A stretch of DNA of 64,000 nt from an uncultured Phocaeicola sp. (GTDB lineage Bacteria > Bacteroidota > Bacteroidia > Bacteroidales > Bacteroidaceae), in contig CANPVZ010000004.1 in the NCBI GenBank assembly GCA_947581855.1, positions 62,001 through 126,000 of the forward strand, read 5' to 3'. Position numbers and translations under genes: made by a program. A model generated the notes under the pieces. The model saw only the letters and a list, made by a program, of their open reading frames with translations. It searched no databases and had not been told where the DNA came from. This document shows positions 16,992 through 26,573 of the stretch, piece after piece (position 1 is the stretch's first letter; each line of letters opens with the position of its first letter).

Positions 16992-18272
16992 TTATTTTAT
17001 CCACTTTGCATCTTTGTTGCTTACCCATTCTGCAAAGGCCGGATATTTTGTATCGATAGATTCACGTTCTTTTGTCCACTCATAAGTTGTAGGAACAAGT
17101 ATTTTTTGAGGAGCTTTACCACAATCGGCTTTTAAATAATACACCGCAGTCCCATCATTAACCAAAATCTGCACATCGGCATGATTCTTGGAAGACGAAT
17201 TGGAAGACGGATTGGAAGACGGAAGAGGAAGACGGAATATAACCGGAGCTTTTGAAACACTGCCCGTATTTACCATAGTAGAAGAGCTTACCCCAAAGAG
17301 TTCGTGTACCTCTTTTTTCTCATCTTCCACCTGTATGTATAAAGGCATTGTACCACCTACGGCTTGTAAAGTAATAATAGTTACGTCCCGAAAGACAACA
17401 TCAAATACGACGTCATTGAAATCAAAATCATCCGTATCTCCGAGGTCTTCGGCAATAATTCGATATGCTCCTTTATATATCCCCGGAGTGATTTTGATAA
17501 TCCAGTCATTGTAATATCCATCCAACTTCACCTGCTGGTTCGCATTCTGGCCATTCGCCTGATAATCGAAGCCGACAAAATACATTCCTGCCACCGAAGG
17601 GTCTATCATATCACCCGGAATAATTACATAATCGTCGTAATCTTTACTATCCAATGAATTATGGTAACCAAATTTAGAAGTGCTTGAATTTACCATATAT
17701 TGTATTCTGTCCGAATGATATAATTTTCTGTTATTCATATCCTTCGATTCGTCTGGGTCTAGAGCATAACATACATTACCATTCACAGAACACGTACCAT
17801 TGTTGAAGTTATAGATATGCTCATTATTTTCTCCGCACGTCAAATAATCCATGTGTCCGTGACCGTTTCCTTCAACATAATTCTCGTTATCGCTTTCATT
17901 GACCGAACTTACCTGTTGCGCAAAAAAGTCGCTCCAATTTACGGCTATTCCCTCCGGCGTTTTGTGCTCTCTGAACCACTTGGATACCACCTGTATCTGA
18001 GCGTCGGTTAATGGATCGGGTACATTAACATAAGTACCCCATTCATTGGCATTCGCGTCTACTCCGCGCACAGCCTTTACACTACTTGCCGTTCCGAATC
18101 CCCAATCCTGGTCCGGGGCAATTTTGCCATACCGCTTTGTGAAAGCGAACTCATACTGTGCTTCTTTCTGCGCTACCGCACCATTCGGATCATAATAATC
18201 CTTTTCAGAGCTACATGCAACGAACAATGCCGCACTTGCAGCCAACATACCTGTTAATAAATTCTTTTTCAT
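16992..18272 (-). CDS. LruC/DUF4842-type surface lipoprotein
   Basis: The 426-residue protein has a lipoprotein signal peptide with lipobox FVAC at about 17-20, so it should be anchored in the outer membrane. The motif EDLGDTDDFDFNDVVFDV (about 275-292) is the acidic, probably calcium-binding signature of the LruC-type domain found in Bacteroidota surface proteins. A low-complexity segment PSSNPSSNSSSKN (about 347-362) is coded by a 12-bp tandem repeat. The N-terminal part (30-110) has a DQDWGFGT motif seen in related lipoproteins. Function is unknown; adhesion or extracellular structure is plausible. It stands alone between a MITE and an upstream -7 box. Confidence 0.82.
   Translation of the reverse strand: MKKNLLTGMLAASAALFVACSSEKDYYDPNGAVAQKEAQYEFAFTKRYGKIAPDQDWGFGTASSVKAVRGVDANANEWGTYVNVPDPLTDAQIQVVSKWFREHKTPEGIAVNWSDFFAQQVSSVNESDNENYVEGNGHGHMDYLTCGENNEHIYNFNNGTCSVNGNVCYALDPDESKDMNNRKLYHSDRIQYMVNSSTSKFGYHNSLDSKDYDDYVIIPGDMIDPSVAGMYFVGFDYQANGQNANQQVKLDGYYNDWIIKITPGIYKGAYRIIAEDLGDTDDFDFNDVVFDVVFRDVTIITLQAVGGTMPLYIQVEDEKKEVHELFGVSSSTMVNTGSVSKAPVIFRLPLPSSNPSSNSSSKNHADVQILVNDGTAVYYLKADCGKAPQKILVPTTYEWTKERESIDTKYPAFAEWVSNKDAKWIK
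17188..17235. repeat. 12-bp tandem repeat inside the LruC-type gene
   Basis: TTGGAAGACGGA-type units start at 17188, 17200 and 17212, with a fourth diverged unit at 17224. The unit is a multiple of three, so copy-number change would alter the Pro-Ser-Ser-Asn linker length without shifting the frame. Confidence 0.8.
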
Positions 18273-18356
18273 CTCTTAACTTCTCTAAGTTGTTACAATA
18301 GTCTTATAGCAGCCCATTGTAAATCAGTTTTCTTTCTATTCTTTTCGATTATTTTG

Positions 18357-18364
18357 CAAATATA
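18357..18364 (-). promoter_or_regulatory. -7 box of the LruC-type gene
   Basis: TATATTTG on the minus strand, 85 bases before the ATG at 18272, fits TAnnTTTG and implies a leader of about 80 bases. Confidence 0.4.
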
Positions 18365-18572
18365 TAATATTAGTAAGAATATTTTTATTCATTCAGAACA
18401 AGTTTAACATTATTTCAACCACAAAAAGCAAATTATACGTTATGTTTTATTTTCTATATATTAAATTGTCAAAATCCAATTGAAACAAAAAGCCTTTACA
18501 TCCCATTCTCAAAACCTCAAAAAACATCTTACATTTATCCTTTCTTCCCATCTATATTTGTCCATAAAAGCG

Positions 18573-18580
18573 TACCTTTG
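18573..18580 (+). promoter_or_regulatory. -7 box giving an almost leaderless thioesterase mRNA
   Basis: TACCTTTG ends 7 bases before the ATG at 18588. With the usual Bacteroides spacing the transcript would start within about 0-4 bases of the start codon. Confidence 0.5.
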
Positions 18581-18587
18581 CCCCACG

Positions 18588-18995
18588 ATGGAAAAATATA
18601 TCTTTGAACTGAATATGAAGGTGCGCGACTACGAGTGCGACCTGCAGGGTATTGTGAACAATGCCAACTACCAACATTATTTGGAACATACCCGCCACGA
18701 GTTTCTTACCTCCGTGGGTATCAGTTTTGCCAAACTGCACGAACAGGGTGTAGACCCCGTTGTGGCGCGTATTAACATGGCGTTTAAGACGCCCTTAAAA
18801 AGCGGCGACGAATTCGTATCCAAACTATACCTGAAGAAAGAGGGCATCAAGTACGTGTTCTATCAGGATATTTTCCGTCTGCCGGATATGAAAGTCGTAA
18901 TCAAATCAACTGTGGAGAGCGTATGCGTTGTCAACGGGCGATTAAGCGAAAGTGCCTTGTTCGACGAAACCTTTGCTCCCTACTTCCATGCATGA
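18588..18995 (+). CDS. Hotdog-fold acyl-CoA thioesterase (4HBT family)
   Basis: The 135-residue protein has the 4-hydroxybenzoyl-CoA thioesterase-like start: VRDYECDLQGIVNNANYQHY, with the catalytic Asp in YECDLQG and the usual NNANY-x-x-YLEHTR. The family cleaves acyl-CoA thioesters, and the acyl group here is unknown. I chose the ATG at 18588. The longer frame starts at a TTG upstream of the promoter and adds an unrelated 36-residue extension. Its 3' end overlaps the dprA start by 8 bases (ATGCATGA), which indicates translational coupling. Confidence 0.9.
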   Translation: MEKYIFELNMKVRDYECDLQGIVNNANYQHYLEHTRHEFLTSVGISFAKLHEQGVDPVVARINMAFKTPLKSGDEFVSKLYLKKEGIKYVFYQDIFRLPDMKVVIKSTVESVCVVNGRLSESALFDETFAPYFHA

Positions 18996-20100
18996 CGAAG
19001 AACTTCTACATAGCCTTGCCCTAACCCGCATACCGGGACTGGGCCTCGCCGGCATGCGCAAACTGCTGCATGCATGCGGAAACGCAACCGACATATTCCG
19101 CCGCCGCAAAGAGTTGCCTGCACTGGTAACAGGCTCGGATAAACTGGTGGATGCACTGGACTGCCCGACAGCCTTCGAACGCGCACGGCACGAAATGGAG
19201 TTCATCCGGAGAAATCGGATAGACTGTTTCGGTTACAACGACCCGGAATATCCTTCCCGCCTGAGGGAGTGCAACGATGCCCCCACGTTGTTATTTTACA
19301 AAGGCAATACACCACTCAACCAACTGAAAGTAATCAATTTGGTAGGCACCCGCCATGCCACGGATTATGGGAAAGAGGTTTGCCGCACCTTTTTACGGGA
19401 CTTGAGACAACTATGTCCCGAGGTGCTGGTAGTGAGCGGGCTGGCATACGGTATAGACATCCACGCACACCGCGCCGCACTGGAATACGGATTCGCTACC
19501 GTAGGCGTGCTGGCGCACGGGCTGGACCGCATCTATCCTTCCGCTCATCGGCAGACAGCGGTACAGATGCTGAAACAAGGCGGACTGCTTACCGAATTCA
19601 TGAGCGGAACCAACCCCGACCGCCAGAACTTTGTGATGCGCAACCGCATCGTGGCAGGAATGTGCGATGCCACCATCGTGATAGAGTCTGCCGCAAAGGG
19701 CGGAGCATTGATTACCGCCGATTTAGCCGAAGGGTATCACCGCGATTGTTTCGCTTATCCGGGACGCAGCTACGACCCTTATTCACAAGGATGCAACGCC
19801 TTGATACGCGACAATCGTGCGGCGCTGATCCAATCGGCCGAAGAATTCGTAAAAGCCATGTGCTGGGACATGACAAGTTCCGCTCAGACACCCGTCCAAC
19901 GACAACTCTTCCCCGATCTGACCGATGAAGAAGAAGCGCTTGTGCAAGTGCTGCAAGCCTCACCGGACGGACTACCGATAAATGAACTGGCTGTGGCGGC
20001 AGGACTTCCGGTGAACCAACTGAGTGCCTTACTTTTCGAAATGGAAATAAAGAGAGTGGCCCAAGCGCTTCCGGGAAACCGCTACAAAGTGTTGCTTTAA
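18988..20100 (+). CDS. dprA: DNA-processing protein DprA
   Basis: DprA loads RecA on incoming single-stranded DNA during transformation and recombination. The 370-residue protein has an N-terminal helical (SAM-like) region. The Rossmann-type DprA core follows: VGTRHATDYG, VSGLAYGIDIHAH, GVLAHGLDRIYPSAH, RNRIVAGMCDATIVIE and GGALITA. A C-terminal winged-helix domain comes last (about 305-370). I chose the ATG at 18988 (MHDEELLHSL), inside the thioesterase stop region. The longer frame begins at a non-ATG codon. Many Bacteroidota keep dprA without a known competence system, so its role may be in general recombination. Confidence 0.95.
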   Translation: MHDEELLHSLALTRIPGLGLAGMRKLLHACGNATDIFRRRKELPALVTGSDKLVDALDCPTAFERARHEMEFIRRNRIDCFGYNDPEYPSRLRECNDAPTLLFYKGNTPLNQLKVINLVGTRHATDYGKEVCRTFLRDLRQLCPEVLVVSGLAYGIDIHAHRAALEYGFATVGVLAHGLDRIYPSAHRQTAVQMLKQGGLLTEFMSGTNPDRQNFVMRNRIVAGMCDATIVIESAAKGGALITADLAEGYHRDCFAYPGRSYDPYSQGCNALIRDNRAALIQSAEEFVKAMCWDMTSSAQTPVQRQLFPDLTDEEEALVQVLQASPDGLPINELAVAAGLPVNQLSALLFEMEIKRVAQALPGNRYKVLL

Positions 20101-20123
20101 AAAGAACTTACATACTTTACCCC

Positions 20124-20148
20124 TGCTTGTTACACTTAGAAACAAGCA
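20124..20148 (+). terminator. Hairpin after dprA
   Basis: TGCTTGTT at 20124-20131 pairs with AACAAGCA at 20141-20148, 24 bases after the dprA stop. There is no T-run, so it may only protect or pause the transcript. Nothing else is recognisable in 20149-20430. Confidence 0.4.
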
Positions 20149-20434
20149 TAGTGCTACGTATTGCGCCATCAGGCAACCTATTACGACAAGGCTCGGCACA
20201 CACCAGCATACTTTCAAGGCAGAATCTCGTAAAGAACAAGGCACGGATTATCTTCGTCTTTGAGGGTAGAGGCCCAACGTTTGAGCTTACGGTCGGCCTA
20301 TACGTAAAGCCCTTACAAAAAACGAAACAATAATACGCCTTCTAAATCGAACGGAATGTCAAATCCCGACACGGTACAACCTTCCCATAAGTTAATGTGA
20401 GTTAAGCCAAAAAGAAAATAAGAAGATATAATCC

Positions 20435-20442
20435 TATTTTTG
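20435..20442 (+). promoter_or_regulatory. -7 box of the mechanosensitive channel gene
   Basis: TATTTTTG fits TAnnTTTG and ends 25 bases before the ATG at 20468. Confidence 0.45.
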
Positions 20443-20467
20443 TTGTTCAATTTAAAACGAACGGAAT

Positions 20468-21673
20468 ATGGATAATGTACTTACAGACAGTTTAGAGCAG
20501 GTTCTGACACAATATGGTTTAGGACAAGAGTCCATCAGTATTACCCAGCGTATTATATGGATCGTTTTTATCTTGTTTATTGCTTACTTAACCGATATTA
20601 TCTGTCGTAAAGTCATCGTACCGGCTGTCAAGAAGGTGGTGACCAGTACTCGGATAACGTGGGACGATTATCTGTTCTCCGATAAAGTATTAAACAGTAT
20701 TTGTCATATCATCCCTTCCATCGTTATCTATATCCTGCTCCCGTTTGCCTTCTACGATGTCCCTTCCTGGCTCTCGTTCTTGATGAAAATCAGCCAGGTA
20801 TACATCATTGCCACTACTTTGAAGCTGATATGCGTATTCCTTTCCGCTCTCTATAATTTATCGAGCCAGCACAAACAATTGAAAGATCGTCCGTTGAAGG
20901 GCGTCTATCAAATGCTGAAAATTATTACTATATTTGTCGGAGTAATCGTTATCATCGGTGTATTAATCGACAAATCGCCCCTCACCCTGTTCGCCGGATT
21001 GGGAGCCGCCGCAACTATATTAATGTTGGTATTTAAAGATACCATTGTAGGGCTGGTAGCGGGAGTGCAACTCTCCGCCAACGATATGTTGCGCCCGGGC
21101 GACTGGATTACCATGACTAAATCGGGCGCCGACGGCATTGTTACCGAAGTAACCCTTACCACTATTAAAGTACGCAACTGGGACAATACCATCACTACCA
21201 TACCGCCTTATACCTTGGTCAGCGACTCTTTCCAAAACTGGCGGGGCATGCAGGATAGCGACGGACGAAGGGTAAAACGTTCGCTTAATATCGATATGCG
21301 AAGCGTCAAATTCTGCACACCTGAAGATTTGAAGAACTTCGTAGCAAAAGGTTGGTTGAAGCCCGAAGAAGCAACGCCGCAAACAGTAAACTTAGGCGTC
21401 TTCCGCCAATTCTTAGAAAATTACCTCCGTCATCATACGCTTATCAACCATAAGATGACGCTGATGGTTCGTCAACTGCAACCTACTCCGCAAGGATTAC
21501 CCATTGAGCTCTATTTCTTTTCATCCGATAAGAACTGGATTCCATACGAACATCTACAAGCCGACATCTTTGATTATGTACTGGCCATTCTCCCCGAATT
21601 CGGGCTGCAGATATTCCAAAACCCAAGCGGAAATGATTTCCAAAGTTTCTTATGTCAAACAAAAAAAGAATAA
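20468..21673 (+). CDS. MscS-family mechanosensitive ion channel, YbdG-like
   Basis: At 401 residues this has about five membrane segments (about 27-45, 78-98, 106-130, 150-170 and the pore-lining stretch). The pore helix AGLGAAATILMLVFKDTIVGLVAGVQL has the Ala/Gly pattern of MscS, followed by the beta domain (LRPGDWITM, GIVTEVTLTTIKVRNWDNT, IPPYTLVSDSFQNW). The length and extra N-terminal helices fit the YbdG subgroup rather than small MscS. It releases solutes on hypo-osmotic shock in the inner membrane. Its C-terminal cytoplasmic part is specific to the subgroup. It stands alone with its own promoter. Confidence 0.92.
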   Translation: MDNVLTDSLEQVLTQYGLGQESISITQRIIWIVFILFIAYLTDIICRKVIVPAVKKVVTSTRITWDDYLFSDKVLNSICHIIPSIVIYILLPFAFYDVPSWLSFLMKISQVYIIATTLKLICVFLSALYNLSSQHKQLKDRPLKGVYQMLKIITIFVGVIVIIGVLIDKSPLTLFAGLGAAATILMLVFKDTIVGLVAGVQLSANDMLRPGDWITMTKSGADGIVTEVTLTTIKVRNWDNTITTIPPYTLVSDSFQNWRGMQDSDGRRVKRSLNIDMRSVKFCTPEDLKNFVAKGWLKPEEATPQTVNLGVFRQFLENYLRHHTLINHKMTLMVRQLQPTPQGLPIELYFFSSDKNWIPYEHLQADIFDYVLAILPEFGLQIFQNPSGNDFQSFLCQTKKE

Positions 21674-21895
21674 AATTTTGTTCGGCTAATCAGTTTGTCC
21701 GTTAGAGAACATTGTTATCCATACTTTAAATACAATTATACATATAGATACCGAACATGAACCTTACATTAACTAACAGCATAAACTCGTCTTATTAATT
21801 TACAAATAGATTTTATTCAGACTAGAAACATAGCATTTCCCAAATATTCGGTTGTAATTTCCTTACAAGTACTTCAATATAAAGCAACTCATTAG

Positions 21896-22088
21896 TGTCC
21901 CGTTAAATTTTGATATCCCTGTTTTTTCCGTTGAAGTGCAATCGCAAGATGTGAATATACAAGCGATATCCTTTATTATCTAACGAATATCATAGAGAGT
22001 ATAAATTCAAATCCGTTTATTCAAAACATTTCTATAATCAACAGATTATTAATCATATACAGTAGTATGTGAATCTTTTAACAGGACA
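21896..22088 (+). mobile_element. MITE-like element, family 2, copy 1
   Basis: An AT-rich, non-coding element of about 193 bp has ends TGTCCCGTTAAAT on the left and TTTTAACAGGACA on the right, which are inverted repeats with two mismatches. Its interior aligns over its length with 27784-27976 in the same orientation, sharing GTGAATATA, TCTAACGAAT, ATAAATTCAAATCCGT, AGATTATTAAT and ATGTGAATCTTTTAAC. No target-site duplication is obvious. Confidence 0.6.
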
Positions 22089-22149
22089 GCAGTGAAAGCA
22101 ACTGTAGTTTCATTTAAAAACAAAGTTATCCCTCTCTATTTATTACAAA

Positions 22150-22410
22150 ATGAAACAATATACATTAACAGAGGCTTTCACCGACATGTTTCCAGACTGC
22201 GTAGAATGACGTTATAAAGAACAATTTTACGATGGTGTAGAATAAGCAAAAAGGAGTATTATTACCGTAACATCTTCAAAGAATACTTTCCAAACATTTC
22301 TGCTGCTAAAAGTATTCCAAGCCTCCCAAGTACGACTTGTTCGTAGGTCATCGCTTCGACATGAGATGTCAATTTTAAGAACCAAAACGCTTCAAGCGGT
22401 TGCTCCGTAA
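22150..22410 (+). pseudogene. Possible gene relic with two in-frame stops
   Basis: From an ATG at 22150 one frame reads MKQYTLTEAFTDMFPDCVE, stop, RYKEQFYDGVE, stop, then AKRSIITVTSSKNTF to a TAA at 22408-22410. The composition looks like a decayed small protein or transposase end, but I do not recognise it. The remaining intergenic sequence around it shows nothing. Confidence 0.25.
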
Positions 22411-22475
22411 AAAGAGTACACGAAAAAGCATATTAAAAGATTTAATCAATTTCCAACGGTCATAAATATAAAAAG

Positions 22476-22512
22476 AATCCTTCCGGCATCGCATACGCAC
22501 GCCGGAAGGATT
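22476..22512 (-). terminator. Terminator of the frd/sdh operon
   Basis: AATCCTTCCGGC at 22476-22487 and GCCGGAAGGATT at 22501-22512 form a perfect 12-bp stem. On the minus strand the stem is followed by CTTTTTATATTT, a standard intrinsic terminator 34 bases after the frdB stop. Confidence 0.85.
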
Positions 22513-22546
22513 TCTCAATATAAAACAATCAAATGCGAGATAAACG

Positions 22547-23302
22547 TCAATCTTTCAGTTTTGCTTTGATGAACTCACGGTTCAGGCGAGCAATATTGCT
22601 GATGGATATACATTTAGGGCACTCCGCCTCGCAAGCACGGGTATTGGTACAGTTACCGAAGCCCAGTTCATCCATCTTGCTCAGCATGGCTTTAGCACGG
22701 CGTGCAGCCTCCACTTTACCTTGAGGCAACAGAGCCAACTGACTTACCTTTGCCGACACAAACAACATAGCCGAACCATTCTTACATGCTGCCACACAAG
22801 CGCCGCAACCGATACATGATGCTGCGTCCATCGCCTCGTCGGCATTTGGTTTCGGAATCAGGATATTATTAGCGTCTTCAGCCGAACCGGTACGCACACT
22901 AATATAACCCCCGGCTTGCATAATCTTATCATAAGCCGTACGGTCTACCATCAAATCCTTAATAACCGGGAATCCAGCCGAACGCCACGGCTCTACGGTA
23001 ATCGTATCACCATCGTTGAAACGGCGCATATACAACTGACAGGTGGTTGCACCTGTAGCAGGTCCATGCGGGTATCCGTTAATGTAAAGTGAACACATAC
23101 CGCAAATGCCTTCTCGGCAATCATGATCGAAAACTACCGGCTCTTTGCGCTCGCTGATGAGCTGCTCATTAAGGATGTCCAACATCTCCAAGAACGAAGT
23201 ATCACCCGGAATATCTTTCATCTGGAATGTTTCGAAATGACCTTTCTCTTTAGGTCCGTTCTGACGCCAAACTTTCAGCGTGAAACTTATATTTTTATCC
23301 AT
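22547..23302 (-). CDS. frdB: Fumarate reductase/succinate dehydrogenase iron-sulfur subunit
   Basis: The 251-residue subunit carries electrons between the heme b membrane anchor and the flavoprotein. Its [2Fe-2S] ligands are in CREGICGMC (Cys62, 67, 70) and Cys88. The two other clusters are held by [11 protein letters not shown] and by [14 protein letters not shown]. In anaerobic Bacteroides the complex works mainly as fumarate reductase in the route to succinate and propionate, and annotation pipelines often name it sdhB. It is the last gene of the operon, 34 bases after frdA, and is followed by a strong terminator. Confidence 0.96.
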   Translation of the reverse strand: MDKNISFTLKVWRQNGPKEKGHFETFQMKDIPGDTSFLEMLDILNEQLISERKEPVVFDHDCREGICGMCSLYINGYPHGPATGATTCQLYMRRFNDGDTITVEPWRSAGFPVIKDLMVDRTAYDKIMQAGGYISVRTGSAEDANNILIPKPNADEAMDAASCIGCGACVAACKNGSAMLFVSAKVSQLALLPQGKVEAARRAKAMLSKMDELGFGNCTNTRACEAECPKCISISNIARLNREFIKAKLKD

Positions 23303-23336
23303 TGTTTCTTAATTCTTTAATTGTTTAACTTACCGA

Positions 23337-25316
23337 TTAGCTCTTATAGTTACGAGTCTGAACCTTGATAGCCTCATAATGAAGCGGTTCTTTAATAAGT
23401 ACCGGAGCCTTCTCATCGCTACCTTGGTATTCCCAACAGCCAACATAGAAGAAATTCTCATCATCGCGTTTTGCTTCACCTTCTTCTGTTTGATATTCTT
23501 CACGGAAGTGTCCTCCACAGCTTTCGTTACGGCTCAACGCATCGTAAGCAATCAGCTCGCCCATAGTAATAAAGTCTTCCAGACGGATAGCCTTGTCAAG
23601 CTCTATATTCATACCCTCTTTACTACCGGGAATAAACAAATTCTTATTGAATTCTTCACGTATCTTCTTAATCTCCTCGAGACCCTTTTTCAAACCTTCG
23701 GCCGTACGTCCCATACCGACATACTCCCACATGATGTGTCCCAACTTTTTATGGATGGAATCAACAGACTCATTACCTTGAATACTCATCAGACGATCAA
23801 TCTTATCGTTAACGGCTTTCTCTGCGGCTGCAAACTCGGGCAGATCAGTAGAAAAACGAGGCACGGTAATCTGGTCGGAGAGATAGTTCTGAATCGTGTA
23901 AGGAAGCACGAAATAACCGTCTGCCAAACCTTGCATCAAAGCCGAAGCTCCTAAACGATTGGCTCCATGATCGGAGAAGTTGCACTCGCCGATAGCAAAC
24001 AAGCCTTTAATAGAAGTTTGCAGTTCATAATCTACCCAAATGCCACCCATCGTATAGTGAATAGCCGGGTAAATCATCATCGGGTTATAATATTTCACGC
24101 CATTGATTTCCTTAGCCAATTCACCCGGATTCACGTCCGTAATCTCTTCATACATGTCAAAGAGGTTGCCGTAACGCTGACGTACCACATCAATGCCCAA
24201 ACGGCCAATAGCTTCGCTGAAATCGAGGAACACGGCCAAACCGGTATTATTCACGCCATAGCCCTTGTCGCAACGCTCTTTGGCGGCACGCGAAGCCACA
24301 TCACGCGGAACGAGGTTTCCGAATGCCGGATAACGACGTTCCAAATAATAATCACGATCTTCTTCAGGAATATCGCTGCCCTTCTTGGTACCTGCCTGCA
24401 ATGCCTTTGCATCTTCCAGTTTCTTCGGAACCCAAATACGACCATCATTACGCAATGATTCCGACATCAAAGTCAATTTAGACTGCTTGTCACCGTGAAC
24501 CGGAATACAAGTAGGGTGAATCTGTACATAAGAAGGATTTGCGAAATAAGCTCCCTTACGATAACATTGCATAGCTGCCGAGCTATTGCAAGCCATAGCA
24601 TTGGTAGAGAGGAAGTAAGCGTTACCGTAACCGCCGGTTGCTATAACCACAGCATGTGCGGCAAAACGCTCTAACTTACCGGTAATCAAATTCTTCGCAA
24701 TAATACCACGAGCACGGCCTTCAATAATAACCAACTCTTCCATTTCGTAGCGGGTATAGAGTTTCACCGTACCGGCATTTACCTGACGGCTTAATGCGGA
24801 GTACGCACCTAACAGGAGCTGTTGTCCGGTTTGACCTTTCGCATAGAAAGTACGGCTTACCTGCGCACCGCCAAACGAACGGTTAGCCAACGTACCACCG
24901 TATTCGCGGGCAAAGGGAACCCCTTGCGCCACACATTGGTCAATAATGCTATTCGATACCTCTGCCAAACGATAAACGTTCGCTTCGCGGGCACGATAAT
25001 CACCACCTTTTACCGTATCATAAAACAAACGGTAAACCGAATCACCGTCGTTTTGATAATTCTTTGCCGCATTGATACCACCCTGTGCGGCGATAGAGTG
25101 CGCACGACGCGGTGAATCTTGAATACAGAAATTGAACACTCTGAATCCCATTTCGCCTAACGAAGCGGCTGCCGAAGCACCGGCCAGACCGGTTCCGACA
25201 ACGATAATATCCAGACGACGTTTATTGGCGGGGTTCACCAACTTTTGGTGAGCTTTATAATTGGTCCATTTCTCAGCCACAGGGCCTTCAGGAATTTTTG
25301 AATCTATAGTAGCCAT
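23337..25316 (-). CDS. frdA: Fumarate reductase/succinate dehydrogenase flavoprotein subunit
   Basis: The 659-residue catalytic subunit interconverts fumarate and succinate on the cytoplasmic side of the inner membrane. It shows the FAD-binding [20 protein letters not shown] (about 32-51) and the His that binds FAD covalently in [14 protein letters not shown]. Active-site regions include HPTCIPV and [10 protein letters not shown], and near the end of the FAD domain [18 protein letters not shown]. The length and C-terminal arrangement fit the quinol:fumarate reductase B-type of Bacteroidota and Wolinella. It lies between frdC and frdB with gaps of 33 and 34 bases. Confidence 0.97.
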   Translation of the reverse strand: MATIDSKIPEGPVAEKWTNYKAHQKLVNPANKRRLDIIVVGTGLAGASAAASLGEMGFRVFNFCIQDSPRRAHSIAAQGGINAAKNYQNDGDSVYRLFYDTVKGGDYRAREANVYRLAEVSNSIIDQCVAQGVPFAREYGGTLANRSFGGAQVSRTFYAKGQTGQQLLLGAYSALSRQVNAGTVKLYTRYEMEELVIIEGRARGIIAKNLITGKLERFAAHAVVIATGGYGNAYFLSTNAMACNSSAAMQCYRKGAYFANPSYVQIHPTCIPVHGDKQSKLTLMSESLRNDGRIWVPKKLEDAKALQAGTKKGSDIPEEDRDYYLERRYPAFGNLVPRDVASRAAKERCDKGYGVNNTGLAVFLDFSEAIGRLGIDVVRQRYGNLFDMYEEITDVNPGELAKEINGVKYYNPMMIYPAIHYTMGGIWVDYELQTSIKGLFAIGECNFSDHGANRLGASALMQGLADGYFVLPYTIQNYLSDQITVPRFSTDLPEFAAAEKAVNDKIDRLMSIQGNESVDSIHKKLGHIMWEYVGMGRTAEGLKKGLEEIKKIREEFNKNLFIPGSKEGMNIELDKAIRLEDFITMGELIAYDALSRNESCGGHFREEYQTEEGEAKRDDENFFYVGCWEYQGSDEKAPVLIKEPLHYEAIKVQTRNYKS

Positions 25317-25349
25317 AATTTTATTACAGTTTAAGTATTTACTATTTAA

Positions 25350-26042
25350 CTAAACGCAGCTTGCACCGCAACAAAGCGATTTCAGATAGAAAACAACCAC
25401 TACGGCTGCAAAGCCGAGTACAACGAGCGTAGTGTAGATATTGCCAATCAATTTCCAGCGTTCGAACCAGATTTTATTGCTCCATCCAAGCGTTTGAAGA
25501 GCGCTCCAGAATCCATGTGTAAGATGGAACCAAAGTGCAGCCAGCCAAATTAAATAGAGCACTACAAATATAGGGCACGAAAATGTTTGAACGATGTATC
25601 CATAGCCATCGGTAGCCTCCAAGCCACCCAAAGTAGGATTGCCAATAATTTCGGCAAACATCATTTTATACCAGAAGTTGGCAAGGTGTAAACCCAAACC
25701 GGCAGCCACCACAATACCTAGAACCAGCATGTTCTGTGAAGCCCATTCCACCGATTTCGGTTTAGCTTCTACAGCATATCGTTCCGTACCACGCGCTTTC
25801 CGGTTCATCATAGTCAACCAGAATGCATACACGATGTGAATAACTACCAAGGCTGCCAAAGCAGTCGTAGCAACCAACGCATACCAGTTGGCTCCGAGAA
25901 ATTCACAGATCACGTTATACCCTTCCGCAGAAATTAATGCAACGAGGTTCATCGACATGTGAAATGTAAGAAATAGGACTAGGGCGATACCCGTAACGCT
26001 CATCACCACTTTCCTTCCAATAGATGAATTACTTAACCACAT
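25350..26042 (-). CDS. frdC: Fumarate reductase/succinate dehydrogenase cytochrome b subunit
   Basis: The 230-residue membrane anchor has about five helices and His residues suited to bind heme (LTFHMSMNL, VIHIVYAFW, GLHLANFWY, WFHLTHGFWS). A single cytochrome b subunit with five helices is the B-type arrangement with two hemes, and it exchanges electrons with menaquinone. It heads the operon. Its ATG at 26042 follows a 70-base leader and the best promoter of the window. The C terminus (SLCCGASCV) has three Cys, which is unusual but not in a known motif. Confidence 0.93.
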   Translation of the reverse strand: MWLSNSSIGRKVVMSVTGIALVLFLTFHMSMNLVALISAEGYNVICEFLGANWYALVATTALAALVVIHIVYAFWLTMMNRKARGTERYAVEAKPKSVEWASQNMLVLGIVVAAGLGLHLANFWYKMMFAEIIGNPTLGGLEATDGYGYIVQTFSCPIFVVLYLIWLAALWFHLTHGFWSALQTLGWSNKIWFERWKLIGNIYTTLVVLGFAAVVVVFYLKSLCCGASCV

Positions 26043-26114
26043 AAATGAATGAATTATTAATTATTTAATTGTTTGAATGATTTTCAAGCATTGGAACAGT
26101 CTTCCATTGGTTTG

Positions 26115-26146
26115 CAAAATTAAAGTAAATATACCGATGGGACAAA
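26115..26146 (-). promoter_or_regulatory. Full Bacteroides promoter of the frdCAB operon
   Basis: On the minus strand TTTG (26143-26146), 20 bases, then TAATTTTG (26115-26122). Both elements and the spacing match the vegetative consensus TTTG-N19-21-TAnnTTTG. Confidence 0.75.
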
Positions 26147-26490
26147 CAATTATAGAAATAATTCTTTATTTAGAATGCATTTATATGCTCCAACAATTCA
26201 TGGTGTTTCTGAGAACTTCTCGAAACACCCTACCAGACATTAATCGTTTTCTTTTGTCACTTTGTCAAAGTAGTGGAATGCAACGGGAAACTTGGCTTAA
26301 AGCATCGTTTTTTTGCAACTTATCGCAAACTAAATTCAAATTTCCGGACAAAGAGATTCTCTCTTTATAGTTTCTACCTGTTACAATAAAAACGAAAAAG
26401 CATTTGTATAGACCTAGCTCCCATACTGCGATATATTTAATTCAAGCTACTAAATAACCGATTCCAAGCTCTATATTATCAGATTATGAT

Positions 26491-26498
26491 TAACTTTG
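26491..26498 (+). promoter_or_regulatory. -7 box upstream of the TIGR02757 gene
   Basis: TAACTTTG fits TAnnTTTG, 75 bases before the ATG. It would give a leader of about 70 bases. Confidence 0.4.
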
Positions 26499-26573
26499 CT
26501 TCCATATTCAACTTTATGTTTATTAAGAAGAGTCTGAATATATCTATCAAATTAAGTAAAAAAGTTATCGAGT

